Position numbers and translations under genes: made by a program
Assembly: GCA_036785705.1 (NCBI GenBank)
Contig: JAWUZG010000051.1
Span: 17,388,501-17,452,500, forward strand
Source of the DNA: Acanthornis magna
Lineage: Eukaryota; Chordata; Aves; Passeriformes; Acanthizidae
Reading direction: 5' to 3'
Length of the DNA: 64,000 bases
Notes under the pieces: model-generated
Databases searched by the model: none
The model's input: the letters and a program-made list of their open reading frames with translations, nothing else
Told to the model about the DNA's origin: nothing
Shown here: positions 25,843 through 36,918 of the stretch, piece after piece
Layout: the number at the start of each line of letters is the position of its first letter
Numbering within the stretch: the first letter of the stretch is position 1

Positions 25843-28800
25843 TTTTCACAGGATTGTACTGCAACTGTCACCACATGTCATTAGCGTGAAAATACAACAG
25901 AAGTAAATATCACTATTATGTCAAGACACAAGCATAGCAGGGTCACTCACTGTCTCTCCTTGTCATTATCCCCTTTGTAAGAAAATGGGGACTATCAGAT
26001 AATGCAGCCAGCAGGAGGTCAATAAAAGACAGAGGAATTTAATGTGTTTATTTTCCTAAGCTGTTTGTCGTTAGCAATTTTGTTCTGATTTAAGGGACAC
26101 TGTCCACCCCTTTTAAACATCAGATTAATTTTCAGTTATTTGTAGGGACAAAGTCTCTTTACTTGATTTAGCTGTCTGTCCAACAGGTTCAGTTAGGCAT
26201 TAAAGCTTTATACTTCAAACTAAACAGTATAGTATATGTTTCAGTTTGGTATAAATAATTATGGATTACTTTATGAAAACCATTCTAAAATTGTTAGCTG
26301 CTTTACAGTATCAAGAGCTTTGACAGCAGCCAGACCCAGAGAATGGACATGCTCCCTTCTCTTTCAGTCTGATCTGAGACTTTAGTAAAAGTGACCTGCA
26401 TGGCTGCTGTACTACTATCTTTATGCTCATCGTTAAACACACAATATTGGTTTTAATCTACAGAAAAAAATATTAATTGCTACCGCTATAAGATTAAATT
26501 GCACAAACAATTAATGCAGAAAAATATTCTTTAGGAGCAGCAGTCTTTATCCATTATTGTAATAACAGAGCATCAGTGAAAAATTTGCTGCACTTGACCT
26601 TTAGTTGCTCCTACTGGACCAGCAAGTTTGCAGCCCATCTTTTTCTCTTCTAGACCTACATTTCAGCAAAAGGAAAACGCTCCCAGTGCAGTACAAAATT
26701 TATTTTGAAAGTGAATATTAAATAACTGAATTTGTAAATTTGACTCCATTTAAATTAGATAAACTACAACTTCTGCTTATAACTTCTGCTTTTAATGATA
26801 ACATTAATACACAGGTATTATTCCTATCAGATTTTTTTAGTAGTTTAAAATTAAACACTTTAACAAATCAACCTCATTAAGGATTTTCTTGACTATGCCT
26901 AGCTTTTCCTTAGCTCTTCTTGAAACACAAGATTAGACTTAATAATCTTGCCATATAGTCCCCTAATAAAATGCATTTTATATTAAAATTAAGCAATAGC
27001 AAAAACTACCAAGATGTCTATTATGAATGCTTCACTGTATGCATACTCATTAACCTAAGTTAAATTAACAGAACAAGCCAAAGTGCAACCATGACCACTG
27101 ACTGCTTGCAAAGTTCCCTAGTGAATTTTTGATAGCTTATTCCAGTCACTTCAAAATTTCCCTTTTAAGAGCATATGAAATTCTCATTTCAGGAGTGAAT
27201 TTTTTTAAATTTATGTTTTATAGAATTTCCTTTTTATAACCAGTAATATTTTCTGATCCATTTTGTGAAAATAATTATTGTAACCCTTCTCTCTAATAAC
27301 ACTGAAGGGAAATATACCATAGAAAGACATACACCCTAATGTTTCTATTTGGGGATTACCATCCTTGACAATTTAGCTGCCATCTGTAGAAGAAAAAATC
27401 AATACCTTATTTCTTCTGCAGAGTGGTATCAGCTACTTTGCAATCTTCACATGTTTGCCCATAAATATTCTTGAAGGCAAACTAAATCAATTAACATTTG
27501 CAGTTGTCCAGTCCCTTTGCAAAACATATTATGCACTTAGGATGAATTCAGTGTAAATCATCATCCTAGCCACACAATTAAATACTATAAGCTTCCTTAA
27601 CCCTCAGATCAGACTTTCTTAATCTCTAAAAGAAAGCAATGCCAGATGGCCATGAACAACTGTTAAGAATCACAGGGACACAGAGAAATACCTGAAGCTC
27701 TCAGTAATATGGTGGTGAAACACCTTCTGTTTCAACTTACTGCTAGGCCCCACTTAGACAAATTTGCTTTGCATAACTCAAATGTGATCCTTCCAGGTTA
27801 ACTGGTACACATACTTATTTTCAAAAGCTGTATTTTGTTGTCATGAATTGAATTCACAGACAATTAATTTTTGCTACAACTCTTGTAGCTATGTCAGCAA
27901 CAGGATGTTGGCTACAAGACACAGAGAGAATCCACTAACCACTGCACTTCTCCATCACCTTTAAACACATACTTGTGTATAAGTATCTATGGATACACAT
28001 TAAAATATGTAAAATACATTGTATGTAAAAACAATGTGTGTAGTATATAATATTCATATATAATTAGTTGCCAAATTCGTATGAGTTAGCTGCAAGACTG
28101 AAAGAGTAGTACAGCTCACTGGCCCATGAGGCACAGATTAGGCTCCAGTCTCTTTTTCTGCCTCAAGAAGAAATAATGGAAAAAGGTTACTCTTTTCTTA
28201 CAGAAGAACATCCTCCATTGAGCCTACACTAAGAATCATTCAACACAATAATGCCCAGCATGCTGGGATGCCAAAGGGCACCCCCTGTTTCCATTTTCAG
28301 AGGAAGCATCTCACAAGTACCATTTTATATGGTAACAGTGTGGAAGTGATCTCCTCACCTCTGAAGACCAGAAGCCTCATTCTGCTTTAAATTACAGTTC
28401 AGGGAATGTCAGGTTTAAAAATGAAGCTTTCTCTTTTTAAAAATTAACCACCTTCCAATGACAAAAGATGATAGCCACTGCTCAAGAGCAGGCCACAGCT
28501 TCACAGTTTTGAACGTGGGTTTCTTAACAGAAATTCAGAAGGAAGCAGTGAGAACAGGCGAACCTGGGAATGGAAAAAGCAGGTTAAGAAGAAAGATAGG
28601 ACCGAAATATCAGGGAGTGCTTCAGGGCAGGGCAGGAGCAAAGTGCAATGGCAGAGCTGCATGGGGAGTCCAGAGCTGGACTAGCAGGAGATTTCAAGGC
28701 AGGAGTGAGAGATGCTGCAGATGCACAGCACCAGCAAGGAGCACATACAGGGCCAAACATTCAAAACCTGTCAGATAGTCATGGTGGAACCAGTGTAGGT

Positions 28801-31132
28801 TCCAGGTATGAAGCCAGATGTGGCAAACTACAGAACACACATAGTGCAGTGTGCTTCATTCTAGTCACATTTCCATGAGTAAAATGAGATTACTAATTGG
28901 AATGTCTCAAACAATAAAATAGGCCAGTTAAAAAAAATAAGAATCTAGCAAAACTGGAAGAATGCAGGGGAACATCATTCTGGCTTGCAAAAGTGAGTGT
29001 AAGACAGCTACAGTGAATAAAAGGGGACTTCTGAGCAATTTAAACCAGGCTGAAGGACCAAATTTCTCCAGTAAACTACTTTGAAAACTACCTGCTATCT
29101 TGCATTTGGCATTTTTCAATAATCCCTCAGATTCACCAGGCCACAGTATCATTTTCATTCTGAATAGCATAGTTCACACCAAAAAAAGCATTTTTGGAAT
29201 ATTGGATAGATATGTGGTGACAAAGTTTAGTAACAGAAAAAAAAGTGATATAAGCCTCACAACAAAAGACATGGTAAGGAGAGTGTGAAGGGGATTAAGA
29301 GGTAAGAGTAAGAACTGAAGAAGCCCAGGACACTAGAGAACTGTTCCAGATGGTAGGCTAGTTTTAACCTAAGCAGCAGTGTGTTTGTATAAAAGTCCAG
29401 TGGGAGCTGAGCAGACAGAGATGAGCACACAGATGAAGTCTGAAATGTTTTTGCAAGTTCAAGGAATGGAAAAAATGGACTCTGAAGGTCTGATGCAGAG
29501 TCAAGAAAATTGCTGCTTGGGAAGAAGAAAAAAAATCAAAGAAAGATGTTGCACCTAAGGAGGTGAAGAGTAAGAGACACCTACACAACTGATCACAGAG
29601 GACATGAGTAATAAGACCAGATAAAAGCTTTTCCAAAACTAGTCACCACATATAGATATGAAAAAAAAATAAAAATTCAAGGTGCCAAAGTAATGCAGCA
29701 TTGCGTCAAATAACCAGTTTGGTATAAATATGGTGTGTTTAAAATTATTTATTCCAAAAATACTTATAGCAACTTTCCAGTAGGGTTTGTGTAGAGAAAA
29801 AGAAAAAAATATTTCAAACCACAGGTGAACTTTGATCAGATGTTCTTCAGTGATCAGTTCTATCTTTCTATTTCAGTAAGATGCCCACGAGTTCAGTAAC
29901 TGTAGCATTACAGTCTATTACTGATAAAAGCTCACTGTTGCGTGAGCGGTTCAACACTGTACCAAATCTCCCATTAACTCTTGCTCTTAGAGGTTATTTC
30001 AGTAAGTGGGTCAAGACAAACAGAGAACCTGCTAGTAAGACTCCTAATTTGAACAATGATATCTATACACGAGAGGTAGCTATTTGAACTAGACTGCAAA
30101 TGCCCCTTTTTCCAAATTAAATCCCAGGAAGGTGTTTTCATTTATTTATGGAGCTTATGTATGCTTCTGGATCACAACCATGAATGGATTGTTCATGTGC
30201 CCAAGCATTGTAACCACCAGGAAAGCAGTGACCTTTGCTTTTAAACTAAGCAAACTGTTTCATACTGGGTTATATTCATGCATACTCAGTATTTCAATTA
30301 GCCCATGATTTCCTTAAAAATACTGTACTGAAGGATGCTTAGCTGGCAGATGATTAAACTTTTCCTCCCTCCCTTGTACGTGACAGTACTTTGCTCAAAG
30401 TAGCCATTACGCTTTTAACTTGCTTGCTGAGGCATTCATTGTTACAACTCCTCACACCTCTTGGCTGATGGAGGAAAATCAATTTTGATCGCCGAGAAGC
30501 AAGCGCAAGTCTCCAACTTCACACACCAATGTGTACAACTGCAGCTGAAACTGAATTCAGATTAATTCACCATTCCAGGCATTTCACATTTATGCTGAGA
30601 CCTTAAGTGGTTAGAACATACATGATTTACTGTTTTTAATTGGAGAAATGGGACAGAACTTCCTTCAAATGAAAAAGCAGTTCGTCAAATGAAGTTTACA
30701 CAAAGCAAATGAGATTTATGGTGACAATGAAAACACACTTAAAAAATTAACCTGCAGCTTTTTGCAATACAAGTTATTAGAACAGAATGCAAAAATCCAA
30801 CCACTGCAGGATTTTAATGCTACAGTAATCCTGGTCTTCCTTAAAGGGCAACAATTCTGCCCTCTCTTAGATAACCCCATTCAAAGCACATTAGAATAGC
30901 AAGTCTGAGCAATTAGAAGCCAAACTACAGTAACCAGGTAGCAATAAAGATATAGAAAGCATGTGCATTTCCCAACAGACAGAAGTTTAACACTGAAAAT
31001 ATTCCAAGCAGGTACGGGAGAGAGGGAGGGGAGGGGAGAACTTACTGTACTGCTTCAAAGATGCACCATACACATAATGCAGCAGTACAGGATACACTAA
31101 CAGATGAAGGCAACTGAAAAGGCAGTACTCAC

Positions 31133-31195
31133 CCAAAATATTAAATTGAAAAGGAACATCATGTATTTCAAACAACACAGGCAGCCTCTTGCCAT
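31133..31195 (-). CDS. TSPAN9: Tetraspanin-9, first coding exon (partial CDS, codons 1-21)
   Basis: The minus strand reads ATG at 31195 and encodes MARGCLCCLKYMMFLFNLIFW. This matches, from memory, the N-terminus of vertebrate tetraspanin-9 and differs from the close paralogue TSPAN4, which lacks the CLCCLKYMM run. Residues 1-10 are the short cytosolic tail with membrane-proximal cysteines (C5, C7, C8), which in this family are typical palmitoylation sites. From about residue 11 the hydrophobic run begins transmembrane segment 1. The frame ends after TGG (Trp21) at 31133 and is followed by GTGAGT, a canonical donor, so the intron is phase 0. The ATG has A at -3 and G at +4. Tetraspanins are four-pass membrane organisers, and TSPAN9 is known from platelets and megakaryocytes. 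The remaining roughly 218 codons are not in this window as far as I can see. Confidence 0.93.
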
Positions 31196-31212
31196 GTTGC
31201 ACTTCTTAAATT
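31133..31212 (-). other. TSPAN9: Spliced exon boundaries of the TSPAN9 start-codon exon
   Basis: On the minus strand a pyrimidine-rich tract (31213-31235, reading CCTTTGTTTTCCTTTTAG) ends in AG at 31214-31213, so the exon starts at 31212. It carries 17 nt of 5' UTR (31196-31212), then 63 coding bases, and ends at 31133 before GTGAGTACT (donor GT at 31132-31131). The 80-nt exon with an acceptor before the start codon implies at least one upstream non-coding exon. The usual TSPAN9 promoter is then probably beyond 64000, because no large CpG island lies between this exon and the window end. Confidence 0.88.
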
Positions 31213-31498
31213 CTAAAAGGAAAACAAAGGATAGATCCAGGTAAAAGACCACGTATTTGCTGCCTTTGGGTGCACTGTATTTTTCACTTTTTACGCCAGT
31301 TCCAGTCCCAGCGCCGGTCCCGGTTCCGACCCCAGTGTGGCTCTGTGTGCGTGATCCAGTTGTACCATAGAAAGCTCCTGCAGTAAAACCTCGACCAAAT
31401 TGCCTCCCTGAGGTAGAAGGTTTAGCAAAATCTGAGTCTTTGCTATCCAAAGATGGACTCCGGTGAATTGAAGAATCCTCACTACTTGACTTCTCCAT
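31196..31498 (-). CDS. Candidate 101-codon in-frame N-terminal extension of TSPAN9 (alternative isoform or retained intron)
   Basis: From ATG at 31498 (A at -3, G at +4) the minus strand is open, in frame, into the TSPAN9 ATG at 31195. The predicted segment begins MEKSSSEDSSIHRSPSLD and is rich in Ser, Asp and Lys up to about residue 25. A Gly/aromatic part follows (GRQFGRGFTAGAFYGTTG, near residues 32-49). Residues 55-69 are a Thr-Gly/Val-Gly repeat, and residues 82-97 are hydrophobic (YVVFYLDLSFVFLLEF). The last part is the translated polypyrimidine tract of the normal acceptor, so the extension exists only if that acceptor is not used. Tetraspanins normally have N-tails of about 10-20 residues, so a 101-residue tail would be unusual. 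No match to any domain was recognised. An in-frame TGA near 31640 closes the frame upstream. It could also be a chance frame or an exon of another transcript. Confidence 0.35.
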
Positions 31499-31879
31499 GA
31501 TCTCTCTTTTCACAGTTGTCAGATTTAATGTATAGCATCTCTCAGTATTAAATGCAGTGCCTTGCAAATGCCACAGTGCGCTAAGAGCTGTCTGTGTTTT
31601 GCTTCTCTTTTTCTTCGTACATAAATCAGATAATCACTGCAGAATTTATTCACTGCATTGTTGCTGGGTTTATTTTTTATAGCAATGTAGGCTGTACTCT
31701 GTCTGTCTGAAGCATGGATTTATACATTAATATCCCATGCAAGAGCACACTCATGATTTATCTCGATGAATCAGTTATGCAGAACTTTGATTTTTATTAA
31801 AAAGAGCCATAAGCTCTTTCTCTGCACTCGTGGTCTACAGTCCTCTAATCTATAGGCAGCAGATGGTCCTTGCATCCAT

Positions 31880-32230
31880 TTCCAAAAAGCTTCTGCAGTA
31901 CACCTGGGAGACTCCTCGAGCCGGAGCACTTTCCTTGCTCTCAGCTTCCCTCTCTGTGTCTCTCTGACTCTCTCTCACACGCTGTCTTTTTTCTTTCCAC
32001 CCATTTGCAGTGTCTCATTCAGTAACCAGCTACCGGAGCGCACTCTGTGTTTCACTGCTGTTGCCATGAAATCATCAGCAACTGCAACCACTGGGCATTT
32101 CCCACAGAAATCCCTGACCTAACTATCGAGTAATAAATCCGCCCTCCTGCTCGCCCCTCCCCTCTGCTTTCCACCAGGCCAGTTAGCAGAAGCCTTCTCC
32201 TCCAGGACACGCCTCCATGACATAATATCT
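31880..32230 (-). promoter_or_regulatory. Possible internal promoter and 5' leader exon upstream of the TSPAN9 start exon
   Basis: This is a locally GC-richer segment in an AT-rich intron. On the minus strand it shows two GC-box-like motifs close together (GGGGAGGGGCGAG near 32150-32162 and GGGCGG near 32138-32144). An AT-rich TTTATTA, only loosely TATA-like, follows directly. Next come scattered CpGs and a GA-rich leader-like stretch (about 31925-32000). A possible splice donor, CCCAG followed by GTGTAC, sits at 31904/31903. The order (GC boxes, AT element, purine-rich leader, then the long open frame at 31498) is what an alternative TSPAN9 promoter would look like, but several upstream ATGs lie between. 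This is inferred from composition and motifs only. Confidence 0.3.
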
Positions 32231-32662
32231 TTAATAGGATTAGAATTACTCTTGACTATACAAGTGCACAACAGAAAATCTCTTTAAATGTCAAGTACTG
32301 TTTAGCTGTTTATGTGCTGGAACCGTTAGGCAGTGATATTCCTTCGATGCAATAAAATACAGAAAAAGTATCGATTAGATAGCCAGGTGCTAACCTCTCT
32401 CTGCTCATTAACAGTGACTTACATTTTTTTTCTGCCTTAAACAAATCCCACAGGACAAGCAATCGGAATAGGCTGGCACCCAGCATCCACTGCTTAGGCA
32501 CACATCTCAGTTGTGTGTGCACATAACGCGACACCATCACCTGTGATATAATTAACCAGAACCGGAAAAGCAGAGCTGCTGCCTCTTACGGGGTCATCAG
32601 ACAATTCTTAAAACTCCTGAAATGTAAGGGGATCTGAGCCTGCAGCTATTTACACGCTATTT

Positions 32663-32687
32663 AACAAGAATCTCAGAGATTCTTGTT
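32663..32687. repeat. Perfect 12-1-12 palindrome
   Basis: AACAAGAATCTC, one A, then GAGATTCTTGTT: both arms are fully complementary. It lies about 0.5 kb upstream (in TSPAN9 sense) of the GC-box segment. Confidence 0.9.
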
Positions 32688-35600
32688 GTGTACGGCAATA
32701 AGCCATCTTACATCACAGCTCGTCTGTGATCTAGAAACACTGACCCAGATGCCACATTTCTTTTCCACAGAGTAGTGCAACATGCCTGCTAGGACTCTGA
32801 AACAGGGAGGGCACGACCGTGCACGTTTGCCTGCGCATATGCATGCAAGTGCCTGGAGGGGAGGAAGAGAAACACTTCAGGTCACTCCCTGTGCTTCCAA
32901 ATTCGTCATTTTGTCATAAGCGCAAAAGCAGCGCACCAATGGTGCAAAGTGCTGTAACAGATTTAAAATGCAGGTTATTCTTTTCTTTCTGTAAAGAAAG
33001 AAACCACATTAGGAGGCCACCATGAAAGAAACACAGCTACCAGGAAAAGCAAAATTCTACACTATTTTCAACCGACCCCTTCACATGCACATTAGAATGC
33101 ACTGTTAATTGTTATATCAGGTATTTTTGAAAAAAAGACAATATAACATTTATTCAATCTTACATATCTATGGCCAAAAGCCTCTTAAAATTCTGTACTT
33201 TTTATGTAACAACATCAGAATCAACACCCTAAAGCAGTGCTGTACCTTTGTCAACAGGCTTTTCCTGCAGAAAGGTCCCTCCACCATAAAGTACATGAAA
33301 TACTCAGTATTTGAACGTGTAATATCTCTCTCTCACCTTTTCTGCTCTAGAATAGGATTTTAACAACAGGCAGGTCCAAGCCCATATCAACAATGTTTGT
33401 TCACTTCGCTTTTCAAAAGTAATTTCAAACCTTCCTGCATCAAATGTGTCCATCAGAAAGATGACTGCAGGATGACTGCTCAGCACTGTGTGTGACAGCA
33501 AAAAAGGTTACATGCAAAACACCCAAGTAAAAAAAAAGATAAATTAGCATTAACCAAAGTAGAATGGGGCATTTTAATACATGTCAATGCTGCACATGCA
33601 AACTTCACAAGGAGCAGTCATCAACAAGCAACTTTCTCACCAAAAAACATGGAAGGGACTTTTAGGTCACAGTCAGGTACCTGCCCCAAACACTAGAGCC
33701 TGCAGAATAACTCACATTTAAACACAAGGCAAATGTCTGAGTATGGATTTAGAAGTCTGAAAAAAACTCTTCTGTTTGAAATTCACTTACTGGAAGCCCA
33801 AAGTTGTGCCACTGCAAACCAATGTTGCAGCTAAATATTTTCAGTGGTTTTCACCTGTCATACAAAACTGAGCTCTCTGCCAAAAAATTATGAGAACACA
33901 CAAGTACTTTAAAGCATTTTTAGCTTTTTAGCTTTTGCACCCTTTGGTTTGCCATAAAATTCACACTGACATAGACTAGCTACAGAAAAAAAAATTGTTG
34001 CGCACTTGTGAAAACTAATGCAATATAAATATTTGCCTTCCCTTCGAAGGTACACGACAAAAATAATTAATCTGCCATCCTCAAGGTTAAAAAATTAAAA
34101 TAATATTCTGTAATAAGCAAAAAATTTTCACAAATACGCTATAAGTTTGTAAATAGCGGAAACTTTCTATTGGTGGTTAAAAGACAAAAAAAGAAAAGCA
34201 AAACAAGTATACCTCCAACCATTTTACCTATTTTTCTTTCCCAAGTTTTCATTATTAGACCTTATTGAAGTTTTCAAGTTTTCTATTTTTACCTCCAAAT
34301 ACTAAGAAATACTGGTTTACTGCACCATTACCTGTATTGTACCTTCCATTAAGAAATCTCCATGACTGGTCTACAGCACAGTTTGTACTTCAGAACAACC
34401 CCAACAAAAGACACATGTAAAGTCAATAGACAGCTTAAAAATCCAGACCTGAGGAACAAGCACTGGGGAGAACACAGTTCCAGATCAGTCTCTCCTCCTG
34501 CTGTGTAGCAAGAAAACATATGACTCTCTTATGGTTATGCTGTGGCCACCAGGGAGACTTTACAAGCCTCAGTAACCTTCAGCCACGGAGCAGCTTTACA
34601 GATTAGAAGCCACTTCCTGTTGCTGCAACTCAAACTCAGTATTTAGATAGCTCAGTTAATAAACCACACAGGGCTGCTTATTTGCTGAAAAAATACATGG
34701 TGAAAAAGCTGTAACCAGTCCCTCCAGCTGTGTTTCGACCAGCCATTGCACTCAACTCTGCCTCTGACTGACACTTCAGCAAAAGGTGTGCTGCATGGCA
34801 ACCGCACCTTTTTGTGGTCCCAACTCAACAGCGTAACCTCGGCATGAGGACAAATACATTTTGCTTCACTACAGATCTTACCTCTGTTTAGTAATCAGGG
34901 CATGAAAAACATTCAAAAGCTCACTCTGTACTTCATTAATGTTTGATTACTGAATCACAGAATTTTGTTGCTGAGTGATGCCTTCACATCAAGAAAATAA
35001 TTTGAGTCCCACGTGTACATGCCTGAGACACGGCAATAAACATCAGTCGATTGCATTTAAAAGGCTCTCCCAAGTATCAAGGGCAAAAATTTAGGCCACT
35101 TTCAGACAGCAGGTATGAAAACCTGGTGTCACAATGGATGTAGCCAAAAAATGGAAAGGAAGAGTATCAGTAATATAGCCAAAAAAGCATAAGCTGGTTC
35201 TCCTACTGAAACTGATTTACTTGGTTCCCTCCTGGGAACACTGCACCACAGTCCTCAAAGGACACATCCCAACGTCATCATTTCTTAGTGGAATTCATCA
35301 ATTATTTAATCTTTTTTCTCATCCTACAATTTAATCTCACCAGAACTTCAGTGCCAATTACACCCAGCTACAGTGCTGCTGAACCTCTCTGTCTGTTTCT
35401 GCCCTCCTCAGCTGCTTTTGCACAACTGGTTTGTGGAATCATGCTGCAAAACAGAGCAAAAGCTAACCAAGTTTATACACATATTTATACACATATTAAT
35501 AAGACATAATACAGATATAAAATGTATACCAGCAATATAGAAAAATATAAACTTATTTTCCCCCTTTTAGAAGTTTCAAATCAATTTTGCTTGCCATTCC

Positions 35601-36328
35601 CCTTCAGTGAGCTTGCTGACCCAGTGACAGGCAAGAACAGGAATAAATACTGAAGGCTGAGCAAAAATATCTTAAGCTTTTGTTATGTCTCCCATGATTC
35701 CTGAAAATGAAATATGAAACTCAAGGAGTTTTTTAAAGAGGAAAAATAAAAACTCCAGTCACCATGATACACAAACCATTTTATAACTTCTTATATATTT
35801 TACCTTGCACTTTCTATTAGGCAGGATAATGCTATTGTCACTATTTTAAAAATGGAGAACTCAAGGACCAAGATGTTTTCTGAGGATGAATAGGAAACTG
35901 CTGGCAGAAGAGCAAACCAAATCTGTGCCTCACATGTCCTCAGCTAGTTCGCTAACCACTGCACCATTCTCAAATTAATTATTTCTGGGAATCATGAGTT
36001 TTAGTAACCCTGCCACATGACTTCAGAACAATACTGAGCCCTGCAGAGAGGTGTACAAATGCATGTGCTGCCAAGTGTTGGAGGGATATGGTTCTTAAAT
36101 TTGTTGTTTTCTTTCGGATTACATTGACCAGGAAGATTTTACAAGCCTTCCTCAGGGTACATTAGATAGGCAAAGAACCAAGATTGCTGAGTATAAACTC
36201 AGTGACGGCATCTTTCCAGTCACTGCTCTGGCTCCTGGAAGTCCATGAGAAGAAGATAAGGAACAAGAGTTGAAAAGAATAGCTTTTATGATTTTGGCAT
36301 AGAGTTATATACAGCCGAAAGCTCAAAT

Positions 36329-36370
36329 TAAAAAAAAAAAAAACAAAAAACAAACCAAAATAAAACAAAT
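36329..36370 (+). repeat. A-rich low-complexity tract
   Basis: A14 then CAAAAAACAAACCAAAATAAAACAAA-type sequence. It is a simple A-rich repeat. Confidence 0.8.
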
Positions 36371-36891
36371 TAACACCGATTTTAGAATAAGCTTAAAGGG
36401 AAAAGGATGTCCAAAGAACAGAACTAAAATTAGGATCACGTGAGAGATAAAACCATAGCATTCTCAGGTCTTCCGTGCTCCTGGTTCCATGCCAAAAAGT
36501 TTACAGATTCCAGCAAGTTAAAATGCCTGGAGTACTCAGGTCTCCCAAGGCTGCAGAATTTAAAACCAAAAAGCCTGGATGCTCTGAGGGTTGTAACGCA
36601 CATCCTGGGGCCTTCCAAGCTCCCAGCTTGGATGCTGTAAACCCAAATCATTCTGCCAATCATGGAATTGGACAAAAACAAGGTTGGTTTCAAGCACAAC
36701 TTTGTGCGGCAGACAAGTTTTGAAATCTGCCTGTGTTTTTCAGAACCAAATAGCCCAAGCCATATTTAACCTTTGACAAACTTTCATTTTCCATTAAGAA
36801 ACGTGTTCCATTAGAAAGAGACAGAACTACCGTAACTTCAGTTTCAGAGTCTCCAAGCACTGATCATAGCTTCACACATTATTTAGTGCCT

Positions 36892-36918
36892 ATATGAACA
36901 GCTATATGAACAGCTATA
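36892..36918 (+). repeat. Two-copy 12-bp tandem repeat
   Basis: TATATGAACAGC occurs twice head to tail and is followed by a partial third unit (TATAATG). It is a very short local duplication. Confidence 0.8.

Larger units (their letters stand above)
1..31130 (-). other. TSPAN9: TSPAN9 intron following the first coding exon (continues beyond the window)
   Basis: Everything 3' of the donor at 31131 on the minus strand lacks a recognisable continuation of the TSPAN9 protein, which should resume in the transmembrane-1/small-loop region. It is therefore read as intron. Apart from the repeats listed separately, 1-12009, 12545-17719, 21651-27600 and 27600-31130 look like unique AT-rich sequence. 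Frames of up to 148 codons there (for example 4010-4453 and 9823-10269, plus strand) show no domain, no splice context and no repeat-derived protein, and several do not begin with ATG. Confidence 0.75.

Noticed and set aside
25649..25906. Overlapping frames on both strands
   Set aside because: They arise from the G/T-rich low-complexity stretch.
34953..34985. AATCACAGAATTTTGTTG, like the start of an inverted CR1
   Set aside because: Only about 12 bases match the CR1 tail and nothing CR1-like follows.
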